Below are positions 46,917-59,341 of a stretch of DNA of 64,000 nucleotides, piece after piece. The DNA is taken from the NCBI RefSeq assembly GCF_030272615.1, contig NC_081414.1, forward strand, positions 236,595,733 to 236,659,732. The letters run 5' to 3'. A program made the position numbers and the translations under genes. The first letter of the stretch is position 1; every line of letters starts with the position of its first letter. Origin of the DNA: Cryptomeria japonica (Eukaryota > Streptophyta > Pinopsida > Cupressales > Cupressaceae). The notes beneath the pieces were generated by a model. The model was not told the DNA's origin, ran no database searches, and saw only the letters and a program-made list of their open reading frames with translations.

Positions 46917-49809
46917 ATGGCACCCCTTCGACTAGGTAAGATTTGATTGGTTTGATTATTTTTGTTTGCATTTTAATTGAAGTAGGATTTTTTAATTGAT
47001 TTAAGTTTTGTTTTTATTAATTTGATGTCAGATTCTTCAAGCAATCCCCAAAAATGAAATAGACAACAAAGAACTCCTTTTGCACAAGCAACACAAGCAA
47101 ACCTTGTAAACATTGCACATGAGCAACAAGAAAACCCTCAAGACATTGCTCCACAACCACAAAATCCTCAAAATGCTGCTCCTCAACAACCACAACCACC
47201 CCAAAACCCTCCACATCCTCCATTAGATCGTGTAGATGCGACACAATAGGATCTCATCAATCACCTTACACAAAATAGTGCCCAAATTTCTATATTGGTG
47301 AATATGTTGTGGTCCTCTAGACTTGACCACCGCTCAACCCTCACCACAATGCTAGAAATAATGGTCAATAGTGCAAATGACGTATCTAGGGAGGTTACAA
47401 AATGGGGTTCATGGAGGGATAGATGTCAAACATTTTATGCGGATGGGTTGTCATATGATCAAGTGAAAAAAACAGGCATACTTAAAGTTGACATATGCGT
47501 TCTTTTCACCGATTGTGTTATTGGTAACAACCTAGAACTAAACATGACTCTGTTTCCTATACATTGGTGTGTTCATGCTAGGCTGCAAGAAACTTTTTGG
47601 GATAGGTGGTATATGGTCTTTGACCAAACACCTTGTAATAATTGGGAGGTGCCTCTATATTTTATGAGAAAGTTGTATTGTGAGTTTATCCTCCGTGAGA
47701 AGCCGAATTACTTTTGACATCCGAAAATTTCAGGGTAGAGGGAGAGGCTCTGCGCAGGATAGACCTGAGGCCCATAGGGTGGTACAACCACAACATAGGA
47801 GGCGTACAACTCCTGAAGCCATGGTTCATGTCACTATCCCTATATCCTTGAAGGAGTCTATGGAATTACAGACTCTTCAGGCAGCTGCATCATTGACTGA
47901 TGTCATTGTTCAACATGGCACACATTTGGTCGGAGCACAAGATGTACCAGTACCTACGGCACCTCCTTCATCAATGGCACCTCCTTCATCAGTGTCACCT
48001 CATGTATCATTTGGCACGGGCCAACCCATTCAACATATGTGCGCCACCTGCTAGGGTGTATGTTCTGGTGTAGACACTGACACAGATGAGGATGGTTCAA
48101 CATCTCATTTGTGTACATGTTGCGGGAGTAGACACCATGCTTCCATTGCAGAGGATGCGGCCCTCATCGACGACTTGATTAGTATGTTGTTCCCTCGCTA
48201 TCATACATGTGTTTTTAATTCTATTTATGACATGTTATCAATTAAGTGACTAAATCTTATTAAAAAAAATGAATTTTTATTTTTAGAACAATTTAAATTG
48301 ACATATAAATAAAATGCATTGCAGGGTGCAGCAGGTGGTGGGAGTACACCACATACTTTTCAGTCGACTCCACGATCACAAGTAGTTTCGCCACTAGAGG
48401 TAAATATTTATAAATTTGTTAAAAATATAATAATACATTGGTTTCAAAATATCTTTTGTTAATTATATGTATCATTACTTGGTGTTTTATAGGGATTATC
48501 AGGGCCTGAGATGTTCCAACTTGATTGATATCATGCTTTCGGCCATTGAGTTTGGCCAAGATAGCTATGTGGTACCATTTAGATTTATATATTTTTGACT
48601 TAAGTGATATATTAAATACATGCTCTTTTCCCTTATGTTAAATTTTTTCGGTTAGTTTACCCCACCTGCCTCGAGGACATCTTGTATGAGAAATCCATCC
48701 TCTAGCACTTCGAGGTAGAAAAAGATATCCTCTTGGACACCCAAATGACAAAAGGTAATTCAGTACAATTTAAATTCATTTGTTGAAATGTATTATGATT
48801 AAACATGTATATGTAGATATTGATAAATGCACTTAATTTATTTATTCTATATACAGAAACATATGGGGTTTACGGAATTAATGAATGCACCTGATGTTGA
48901 TGAGGTTCAGTAGAGGGAAGAGGTGCTATCTTCATATTCACTTTGGATTGCATTCTGGCTTGTTCAAAATAGCTAAATCCTTTTATGTCTATATCATATG
49001 TTATCATTTTTCATACAGGAAATGGTAATAGATGCATCAGATTCAACTAGGCCTCCTAAGGTTACAAGAGAACTATACGAGGCTTCGGTGTGCATTTATT
49101 CTACATATGTTAAAAATATTTGTTCTATCTAGTTTGTCAACAACTTTGGGTTATTAACTTGTATAATTGTCTTTAACCTATTACAACCCCCTTCCAAACT
49201 TCCTACTGATGTTCTATCATTCCATTTCATTAGAAGTCCTACACGTATAATATGGGATCCAACATGACAAAGGGAAAAAGGTATGTCTGTCTTAGATCAA
49301 CTCCTTTTCACTAGGTGCACAACGGAGTTGAAACTCTCTTGTTAACTCCTTTTGGATCACTTACCATGGATATAGGAAATGATCGTAACTGATTCATCTG
49401 TGACTTTGCCTCCTAGAACCACAACACATCCATCTGAGGCTTCGATATGCTTTAGTTTTTTAGTCTATTCATTTTTAGTTATTATGTGTTATTTGACATA
49501 TATGTTATTAACTTGTATTAATGTTGTTTTATCAGTTACAACCCCCTTTAGGACATCCCAGGGATCCTCAGCCTCACCCAATTGCAGAAGACAAAGATGA
49601 GGTAATCAACATTTCAACTTCAAACAATTTAGAGTTTAGTATTTAGTTATTTTGATGTTATATTGAGAAAATATATCCGATTCGACATTTGAATTGTCCT
49701 TGTGCAGCCACTTGTAGAGCCACACACTGCTTCGAAGAGGCTCGGTTTTGATGATCCGCCAAAGTCATACATACCAATAGAGACATATAGTTGTAGTTGT
49801 GGTCATTGA
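46917..49809 (+). pseudogene. Transposon accessory gene, multi-exon, unknown function
   Basis: ATG at 46917 opens a 19-base exon. A GT-AG intron (46936-47031) joins it in frame to exon 2, which runs to about 47717. Exon 2 codes a Gln/Pro/Ala-rich stretch (QPQNPQNAAPQQPQPP) and then a Trp/Cys/Phe-containing domain (WGSWRDRCQTFYADGLSYDQ). Exon 3 seems to start after ATTTCAG near 47734 with a Gly/Arg-rich and Ser/Pro-rich reading to about 48190. Further exon-like islands between GT/AG boundaries lie near 48325-48400, 48495-48570, 48660-48750, 49020-49090, 49378-49450, 49538-49600 and 49707-49809. Exon 2 has stops at TGA and TAG codons, so this copy is dead. It resembles the second gene of two-gene transposons in position only. 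Confidence 0.5.
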
Positions 49810-50359
49810 AGGACCAATTTTTTTTATATATTCGACATTTGTATATGTATATATCGACTTTGACAGACATGACACTTGCCACATTTTTGTAACTATTATT
49901 GATTTGGCATCTATGCCATTTTTTGATATGTACACGATTATTGTTCATTTTGATATATATGAAATTTGATATTCGATCCAATTTGTTCATTGATATATAT
50001 GAAACTTGATATTCTTGAAACTTAGTTATTTGCTATTGAAATGTGATCAAACTTGTTCATTGTGTATATGTCCTGAAATGTGATCCAATTTGTTCATTAC
50101 ATGTAACTCATATGACTTATACTTTTAAACTAGACTGCTCATATTGTGTATACCCACGTACTCAAGTACCGACACCGGTAATGCTGATATTGTGTATTTT
50201 GATTGAGTGAATTTGCTTTGAGTCCTTTTGAGGATTGATGAAAGTAAGCTGCATGAGTTTGAACATTTGAATGTGCAAGGAAGTAATCTTTAGCTCTTTC
50301 ATAATTTGCCTCACCTTTGAGTATGTTTTGGATTTCAAAGTTTTACTTCATGACTTCAC
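49810..50359. other. Transposon interior, no gene seen
   Basis: AT-rich 3' flank of the accessory gene, with several TTGATATATATGAAA-like repeats at 49950-50010 and a degenerate TGATCCAATTTGTTCATT repeat near 49975 and 50085. Confidence 0.5.
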
Positions 50360-50815
50360 CTTTGGAGCGAACTTCAAGTCTGAGAGTTTAGGAGTGAACT
50401 TCGGCTTCAAGCAACTAGGAGCGAAATGCATATTTCAGGTATCAAAAGAGTTGAGCGAAGTTTCTTGCTTCATGAATCAGTGTTTATGAGTGAAGTTGAT
50501 AACTTTAAGAGTTGAAAGCTTCAAATGAAATTCTTTACTTCATGTTTGACCTAAGAGGAGCAAAATCATTCACTTCAAGGGTTGCTAAGGAGGAATGAAA
50601 TTGTTACTTCATGTGCTTGAGATAAGGAGCGAACTTCTTGCATGAAGAGATTGGGGTGAAGTTATTATTTCATAAACTCATGCTTCAGAGCAAAGTTTTC
50701 ATGTATTGAACAAGGAGAGTGAAGTTTTATTACTTCATGAGTTGAGAGAAAACAAGATAACTTCGGGAGTTGATATTATGGAGTGAAGTTCATCATTTCA
50801 AGACTCAATTAAGAC
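50360..50815. repeat. Degenerate GAAGTT/ACTTCAT repeat tract
   Basis: GAGYGAAGTT and TTACTTCATG phrases alternate about every 30-50 bases, so the tract is dotted with mutually complementary ACTTCA/TGAAGT words. Periodicity is loose. Open frames across it are low-complexity artefacts. Confidence 0.6.
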
Positions 50816-51009
50816 AAGATTTGAGTGCCCAAAGCAGAATTGAAATTTATCTAAGGATGAGTCAGCTTAGGTAAGGTTTTCATTTAAATTTTATTCCATT
50901 ACAAATCGGCCTTAGGATAAGAGACACACCTATTCATCCAAATATCCTATTAAAGAAGAGTTGAAGCAATCATTTTAACATCAAATCAAACCAATTATCT
51001 CTTCTTTTG

Positions 51010-53302
51010 TCAAAAACTTTCAGTGAGAGGTGGCAAAATAATGCATATTTTGTTCTGCTCATCGTGGGAATGAACCCTCAGCGTGAGCATGTCTGGGTGG
51101 CTGGTTTTACGCTAGGTGTGCCCTTGTCTTTCTCCCCAAGATGTCCGATCATTCCGAGCCACCTTGTAGCGATGCTTTCCCTTGAGCGCTCAAAGTGGAA
51201 AAAATGGTCAAATTTTGATGTCGCATAACTCAGAGACCGTGGTACTTATGGATGATCCGTTTGAACCTTTAGGGTCATTTTTTCGCTACCTAAAAAATTC
51301 TCTCTTGGTTTCGGACAACTCGATTCCTTTTTCTTGTGGTGAGATTTTTTCTAACGCATAAAAAACCATCAAAAACCGTCAGTGAGAGGTGGCAAAATAG
51401 TGCATCTTTCGTTCTGCTCGTCGTGGGAATGAACCATCAGTGCAAGCACATCCAGGTGGTCGGGTTTACATGAGGTGTGCCCTTGTCTCACTCCTGAAGA
51501 TGTTCGATCGTTCTGAGCCACCTTGTAGCGACGCTTTCCCTTGAGCGCTCAAAGTGGAAAAAATGATCAAACTTTGATGTCAGGTAACTCAGAGACCGTG
51601 TTACTTATGGATAAGACGTTCAAACCTATGGGGTCGTGTTTTCGTTGCCTAAAAAAATCTCTCTCGGTTTCAGACAACTTGATTTCATTTTCTTGTGGTG
51701 AGATTTTTTCTGTCGCATAAAAAATGAACCGTCAGCATGAGTGCATCCAAGTTTATGCTAGGTGTGCCCTTTTCTCTCTCCCCAAGACATCCGATCATTT
51801 CGAGCCACCTCGTATCGACGCTTTCCTTTGAGCGCTCAAAGTGGAAAAAATGGTCAAACTTTGACATCGTGTAACTCGGAGACCAGGGCACTTATGGATG
51901 AGTCGTTTGAACCGACGGGGTTTTTTTTTTGCTGCCTAAAAAAGTCTCTCTCAGTTTTGGACAAATCGATTTCGTTTTCTTGTGGTGAGATTTTTTTGGT
52001 CATATCAAAAACCATTAGTAAGAGGTGGCAAAATAGTGCATCTTTCGTTATGCTCATCATGGGAATGAACCGTCAATGTGAGAACATCTGGGTGGTAGGG
52101 TTTATGGTAGGTATTCCCTTCTCTCACTCCTGAAGACATCCGATCATTCGAAGCCACCTCGTAGTGGCGCTTTCCCTTGAGCACTCAAAGTGGAAAAAAT
52201 GGTCAAACTTTGATGTCGCGTAGATTAGAGACCAAGGCACTTATGGACAAGACATTTGAACCTATGGGTCATAATGTTGCTTTCTAAAAAATCCTCTCTC
52301 GGTTTTAGACAACTCGATTCCATTTTCTTGTGGTGAGATTTTTTCTGTCTCATAAAAAACTGTGAGTGAGAGGTGGCAAAATAGTACATTTTTTGTTTTG
52401 CTCATCATGGGAATGAACCGTTAGCGCGAGCGTGTCCGGGTTTACACTAGGTGTGCCCTTGTCTCTCTCCCCAAGATGTTTGATCGTTCCGAGCCACCTC
52501 GTAGCGACGCTTTCCCTTAAGCGCTCAAAGTGGAAAAAAAGGTCAAACTTTGACGTCGCGTAACTTAGAGACCGTGACACTTATGGATGAGCCATTCAAA
52601 CCAATGGGGTCGTGTTGTTTCTGTCTAAAAAATCCTCTCTCGGTTTTGGACAACTTGATTCCATATTCTTGTGGTGAGATTTTTTATGTCGCATCAAAAA
52701 CCGTCAAAAAAGGTCAATGAGAGGTGGCAAAATAGTGCATCTTTCGTTCTTCTCATCGTGGGAACATACCATCAACACGAGTGCATCTAGGTGGCTGGTT
52801 TTATGCTAGGTGTTCCCTTGTCTCTCTCCCCAAGACGTTTGATTGTTCTGAGCCACCTCGTAGCTACGCTTTCCCTTGAGCGGTCAAAGTGGAAAAAGGG
52901 TCAAAATTTGACATCGCGTAACTCAAAGACCGTGGCACTTATGTATGAGCTGTTCAAACCTACGTGGTCATGTTGATGCTGCCTAAAAAATCCTCTCTTA
53001 GTTTTAGACAACTCGATTCTTCTTTCTTGTGGTGAGATTTTTTATGTCGCATAAAAAACCATCAAAAACCGTCAGTGAAAGGTGGCAAAATAGTGCATCT
53101 TTCATTCTGCTCGTCGTGGGAACAAACCATCTACGCGAGCGCATCTGGATGGCCAGGTTTACACTAGGTGTGCCCTTGTCTCACTCCCTAAGATGTCCGA
53201 TCATTCCGAGCCACCTCGTAGCGACACTTTCCCTTTAGCGCTCAAAGTGGAAAAAATGGTCAAACTTTGACATCACGTAATTTGGAGACCATAGTACTTA
53301 TT
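51010..53302. repeat. 350-bp satellite array, seven copies
   Basis: The anchor GAGAGGTGGCAAAATAGTGC recurs at 51025, 51383, 52020, 52368, 52719 and 53077. A further copy near 51726 has lost its first part. Period is 348-358 bases. Shared blocks include CCGAGCCACCTCGTAG, TTTCCCTTGAGCGCTCAAAG and TTCTTGTGGTGAGATTTTTT. Copies diverge by perhaps 10 percent, many at C/T and G/A positions. No frame is kept across units, so the open stretches are not genes. Confidence 0.9.
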
Positions 53303-54514
53303 GATGCAGAGCCTTGTGCCTTCTTCTAATCAGACTCAATTGACCTAAAGAGAATGAAACTCCAATCATCCAATACTAGGTTTCTCACCCTTTCACACCT
53401 TGTCTCAATGCACTCTCAAGGCATCACCCAGCCACTCAAATGGGGTTCTCAATGTCAACGGCTTAACCAAACATAACTCAAGGGTTTAACACACCTATGA
53501 ACCATAATACAAGGTTCCACATACCCAAGTTGACTGGTTCACTTCCCAATACACAAAACTGCACTTCGGAGGCTTATTCCTACTAGCCCTTCAAATCGGG
53601 TAATTCAACAATAATTCAAAACTTTCCCAAAACAATTGGAAAAAAATTGTGTATTCAGATACCCATTTGCAAGTTATTTAACATATGTCAGAATCAGACA
53701 TAGATATTTATAATCAAATAGTACAAATCTATAATCAAATGGTACAAATTTATTACAAATGTATTTATAATCAAACGGTACAAATTTGGGCTCTCAAAAT
53801 TTGCAAATTAGCCCCATGGGCACTTTTATATATAAAATTTGGCATCTAATATAAATGATCAAGCTCATTACTATTTATACATACAAAATTTTGCATCTAA
53901 ATATGCAAATTACAACTTGTTGTTTTTTTATACAAAATTTAGCATCTAGATATGCACATTACAACTCATTGTTTTTTTATACAAAATTTAGCATCTAGAT
54001 ATGCACATTACAACTCATTGATATTTTTATATACAAAAATTGGCATCTACATATGCACATTACAACTTATATGCATATTACAACTCATATGAATGTAGAG
54101 CACATCCAAAAAAGCGGTTACAACATTTCACAAAAGATATATACAAAATTGTCAAAATTATTCTACCATATTGTAGAATTATTCTTCTAGATGGCCCAAA
54201 ATCAATCAAGTGAACCTTCTGGATCAGCTCTAACCCTTAGTGTCTCAAGTGTTGCCTCGTGGTCAGATTCATGAACTTTCCACAAATCCTTGTTAAGAGG
54301 TCTACTATGATATTAAATCAAATGAATATTTGTTGCAATGAGAAGGTTTGAGTAATGAAGAATATGTCTATGTCTCAAAGTCCTCAAACAACCAAGTATT
54401 AGAATTTTTGATAGGGTACCTACATTTTATAGAAGGATATGTTAATGCCAAAATCAATACAATGACTGATAAATAAATGAGTTTAAGAGGTCTCAATACA
54501 AACTCGACACAACA
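53303..54514. repeat. Transposon interior with 49-bp tandem repeat
   Basis: At 53850-54080 the unit CATCTAGATATGCACATTACAACTCATT plus TTTTTTATACAAAATTTAG (read in two parts) repeats about five times. A looser ATAATCAAA-GGTACAAAT repeat precedes it at 53710-53790. The rest, including 54090-54514, shows no gene; it is the region downstream of the transposase stop. Confidence 0.7.
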
Positions 54515-57246
54515 TCAGTACCTTCTAATCCATGTCCCTGTCACAACAACAAATCCTATTGGGTACTCAATACCCTCTCCATCAACCACAGTAGAAGTCA
54601 ATTTCTTTTTGGCCTCAATACAATGACACAAAAAGTAATCTGTTCCTTCTTCGTTGTTCTCATCCGCAATAATTGCATATACATGACCTGCATTTGATAG
54701 AAGGATATAAGTTAATACCAAAATCAACATAAGTTAATACTAATTAATTGAGCTTAAAATTGATTTTACCCAAGTAACAAATTGCAACCCTTTACCTGGT
54801 TCATCTATGTCTGATACATGGTCAAAATCCATTGATGCTTCAATCTGGTTCATTTGTAGTGCTGTAGGAAGTTGATATGTATCTAGGGTTTTCAAAGGTC
54901 TACAAGACCATTGGTCAACCCACTCTTTTGATTCACATTCATCCCACACAAAATGCATACACGAAGAGAAAAAGCATGCAATATGTCTAGTATAAATAAC
55001 TAGTGATGCTGCATTTGAACTTCTAAATGAATGCATGTCACTTGATCCTGTAAGTGTACAACAATCTAGATAGTTTTCAATGTTAGATTCACGTATTAAC
55101 CAAAAATATCTAGAAACCATAGACTTACCTGCATTACCTAGTCCCATCATAGAGTTGCATCATTGCACAATTATTTCTACATCTATTAACATTGCACCAC
55201 CTTCGTACTTCAATTCCTCTTTGGTAAGAGCTCTTTTCACACATGATGCCGCACCATCATGGTCTCCCTTTCCATGCCCTGCCTCAATGAAATCCCAAAA
55301 ATATTGCACACCACTTGTCACATGCATCCTAGTCAACCAGTAGAACATCCTTGCATTCTTAAATTGTGCGGTGCAATTGTCCGACCATATTAAGTGTTGG
55401 TTGTATCTTATATCTCTTTCCCTTAAACTATCATAGAAGATTGTATAATATCCTTGCACAAACTTTGAGGAATGAGTACAATCATCACTGATATAGAAGT
55501 GATATTCTCTTATAACCTTTCTGTCCTCCTTGGTGCTATCATGTGCATGCATGAATGCTATGTGTATAAAAATTGTAACTTGTGTAGAGTGGTAATACAT
55601 AGATTGTACTTCATTTTGGGCTTTAGTGTATAATTCTTAGCAAAATCAATGACATAGACAATATTGCTGAGGGGGAAAGTGTCCTTACACAACTTGAATT
55701 GCTCATCTAACCACCTAGCTCTATGTGTGTGACCTGTGTACTCATACACTAGTTTCTCTTGAAGCATCTTCATAAAATCAGCTACGCATATATCCCTTTT
55801 CACTAACTCACACCTCTTTAATTATTTTCCATCTTTAACACCATATGTGACTGACTTGTATTTTCCAATAGAAACTAGTTCCTTACCAATTTCATGTGTG
55901 CTATCCAGATGTAGGCATCTATGCAACTGTTGCAAATCGCCACATGTAGGACAAAAACCTCTCAAACACATCATCTTATAGTAAATGCACCCATCATCTC
56001 GTCTACATAGTACACTTGAAATAAATTCTCTTGGAGACTTAGGAGGTGCTTGTAGACCACATTCCTGCAAAACATCGTTAGTGTGCAAAGTACAACATAT
56101 ATAGTGATAAATATCATAATGCATGAAAAATTCAACATGGACCCTACAACAACATGTAGTACATGCATGATTAATCTTAACATAAAATGGTTTTGTCATC
56201 TCAAAAAATCTTTGACTAATTTTAATCTGAGGAAATCTTTGAAGAAACCTTTCATATAATTGTGTTTGAGTTGTAGCTAAAAAGTATTTTGGATGTGGCT
56301 CACGATTACTAATTCCAATTCGCCTTCTAACAACATCTCTTTGGTTGGGTGAAACCCTTATGTTGTCATGCCAATATTTCTTAATTAATGTTCTTAGTGC
56401 ATCAACAACAACCTTGTCCTTGTGTGGGAGTCTACCCGAGGATGCCCAAAGAGAATTATTGTTAGGATCCTCGATTTTCTCTTGCCTCTATAAGGCATAG
56501 TGTAATGTGGTTCTACTTATCCTTAGTGAATTGCTTGTTTTTCTTATTCAACAAGATTTTTTCATTTCCTTTCCCATTATGGTTGATGTGAGGACACGAC
56601 GAGTAACATTAGCATCTTTAGTGCGTGATTTCGAACCAATGACTTGGTATGCATCAAAAAGATTTCTCACAATGGTTCTTTCACTATTATTTTTTGGATG
56701 TTCTTAACCCCAAAATTTTCATTGTCTCTCTAAATTTCAGATTTTTAATCATTTCAACAACTAATTGGCATCTTCCACTTTGATTTAAGTTTTCAAAATA
56801 GTTATTCCAAATTCTTCTAACCGTTCTTCTACAAGTTCTTTTGGAAATTTTATCATGCATTGGCTTCACAATAATTTCAATAATATCTATTAGGAACTTT
56901 GGTTTTCTACGAATTATTCTAAGAGGTGTTAAGATTGGTACATGCTCTTCGTTTCATTAGGTGCATTATGTGCATTGATCACATCAAATTCAAATAGTAT
57001 CTCTTCTTCAATTTCATTAACATGCTCATTGCATTCATTAGGTGCATTCATCATATGCATTTGAATTGGTGTATGTTGATCATTTTGATTTGGTGCATTC
57101 ATCATATCAATTTCAATTGTTGAATGTTCATCACTTTCATTAGGTGCATTAGATGACATACCTTCACGTAATCTCCTCATACACTACCTTTGTCTTTCCT
57201 TTGCTGTCTCTCTTTGTTCATTCGTTCCTCTCTTGTTCTTTCCCAT
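54515..57246 (-). pseudogene. DDD/E-type transposase, Sola-like, spliced and decayed
   Basis: This enzyme would cut and rejoin the transposon ends. ATG at 57244-57246 starts a basic region, then a Glu/Asn/His-rich linker with many stops, then a Cys/His-rich zone (CTTCCCRV, CLRGFCPTCGDLQQLHRC) at 55900-56170. The core has three acidic motifs: DFAKNY (Asp at 55645), WSDNCTAQFKN (Asp at 55379) and EAGHGKGDHDGAA (55256-55285). The end reads GTDYFLCHC and PIGFVVVTGTW. Two GT-AG introns (55048-55128 and 54688-54795) restore frame exactly. Breaks include one frameshift near 55620 and an in-frame TGA near 55157. The 4-bp flank and motif order favour Sola; other DDD/E families remain possible. Confidence 0.72.
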
Positions 57247-57732
57247 TGTCCTACACATAACATCATGATGACAATCCACAATCAAATAGCAAAAAACCAA
57301 CAAATGATCATCATCATCATTTTGTTATAATCTAAAGTAACAATAATAAAATAACCAAAAAAAAAAAAAAATACAAGACAAATCAATCATGATCAAAGCA
57401 AAAAAATAACAAATGATCATCATTTTGTTATAATCTAAAGTAACAATGATAAAAAAACTTCAAAAACAATCCAATATACGAGACAAATCAATCATTTCAA
57501 AGCAAAAGTGACAAAAAAATATGAAAACCTGCCTATTACTGTCCCAAAAGATCATGTGCAAAAGCAGTGGGGCCTTCAAACAACTTGCACAATGCTGGTT
57601 TCTAGTCCATTGGGACTAAAATATATTAATATTTTCCCATAACCCGAAACCTAATGTGAATGTTCACAATTTCTCATAACTCATATGGGTTATGTAGAAC
57701 TAGAAGTTTTGGCCTTAGTTCTACATAACCCG

Positions 57733-57771
<39 letters not shown>

Positions 57772-57939
57772 GGAGAGGGGGTAAGAGAGAGAATAAGAGA
57801 TAGGAAGAGAGAAATGGAATAGGATAAGGAGAGGGGGATGGAGAGAGCGTTAGAGACAAAGAGAGAAGGAGATAAGGAGAGGGGGAGGGACAAAGATTGG
57901 GAAAAAGAGGGGGAGAGGGAGAGATAGGGAGATTGTAAG

Positions 57940-58010
<71 letters not shown>

Positions 58011-58052
58011 AGATAGAGGGAGGGCGGAGATGGGGAGAAAATGAGAGAGAGA
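57247..58052. repeat. Right arm: subterminal palindromes and AG microsatellite
   Basis: Near 57610-57735 are ATAACCCGAAACC, ATAACTCATATGGGTTAT (57676-57693) and ACATAACCCGTATGAG. From 57735 to 58052 the sequence is AG-rich with pure runs at 57737-57768 and 57944-58002. Minus-strand Ser/Leu frames come from the AG run. Confidence 0.75.
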
Positions 58053-59243
58053 TGTTACTATTTACTATTTTGTTATTAGTTTTATGTTCAAAGTCATCCT
58101 ATATACCCTAGTCGGTTTATACTACAGAAAGACTCAGTCGGTAAGCACTAAGGGTGTCGGTTAGAGAAGAAAGGCTAGTCACCGAGATGATATATACCGA
58201 GCTATCTACTGAGTAAGTTTCCTATGTCCACTGAGTAGCAAAGAGTGTACACCGAGTTAATCTGAACCGAGTGGAAACGTGTTACCAGATTCAATGAACT
58301 TGGACACATGTGGAAATGTGTTACAAGATTCGAGAATAGGGAACCATTATTTCATAGGGAATTGCACTTAAAGATTTTGTATGATTTTGAGGAAGTTTAT
58401 CCAATGAAATAATTTCTATGTTTATTCATTCAATAAAACATGTTTGTATAATCGATGTATGAACAAGATCACCGCCTTAGAGATCTATATACAGAGTGAT
58501 TTGATTATCTAAAGGAGAGAGAAAAAAAGATGGTGAGTTGAAGATACAAATCTTGTGAAAAGATAAGATGTGATGATTGAATAGAGGTATTCAGAGGTCA
58601 CCGAGGAGATTTTCAGAAAATAGTTTAAGGACAGAGAATACATAAGAGGTCATCGAGTTGATCTATCAATTACTGAGGTATGCTATGAGCATGGTAATTT
58701 CACATTGAGCACATAGAGTCTGCTATAATATTTCAGATGTAAAGTTGCAGATTTTTTGTAAAAGATTTTGATTGAATTATTTTGAGTTGTGTTAGAAACC
58801 TTTAACAGGGTAAAAGAGTCTAACAAGGTTTATAAATTGTAAAGCCTTTAACTAGGTACAACATTTTGTAAAAGTGTTTGTAAAAATCCTTTAGCAAGGT
58901 AGATCTAAAGATCTTGATACTCCTAACAGGGTAAGCTATCAGAAATAGCTAAACATGTATCTCTAACTGAGCAACCTTTATTATTGTAGTAGTGAAGTTG
59001 TGGGTGCCATCCCCACCGCAGTTTTTCTCTCTAACCAAGAGTTTCTGCGTAACCAAAATCTTTGTGTTATGGAGTGAAATGTGTATGGATGTAATTTCTA
59101 TGATTGTGTTTTGGCTTTATATATTATGAGATAAACTATATATAGTTTATGTTTATCAGTAAGATTGTTTTTAAAGAAAAGTTTTGAAGTACTAATTCAC
59201 CCCTCCCCTCTTAGTACATTAGCTTTCATTGTTGGACCTAACA
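58053..59243 (+). mobile_element. Solo LTR B2, 1191 bp, copia-type
   Basis: It starts TGTTACTA and ends TTGGACCTAACA. It is flanked by AGAGA (58048-58052 and 59244-59248); since the target is an AG microsatellite that duplication alone is weak, but the termini match LTR B1 (11912-13100) exactly in position. The two copies share most of their length with diverged first thirds. Confidence 0.88.
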
Positions 59244-59248
59244 AGAGA

Positions 59249-59268
59249 GAGAGAGAGAATAGGAGATA

Positions 59269-59341
<73 letters not shown>

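Noticed and set aside
51007-53238. Short frames with similar products in successive satellite units
   Set aside because: They follow the satellite period, are in different frames and are broken in several units.
51010-53302. CRISPR-like array
   Set aside because: Units are about 350 bases, tandem without spacers, in a plant repeat context.
57674-57893. Ser/Leu-rich minus-strand frames (also 59197-59427)
   Set aside because: Translations of AG microsatellites.
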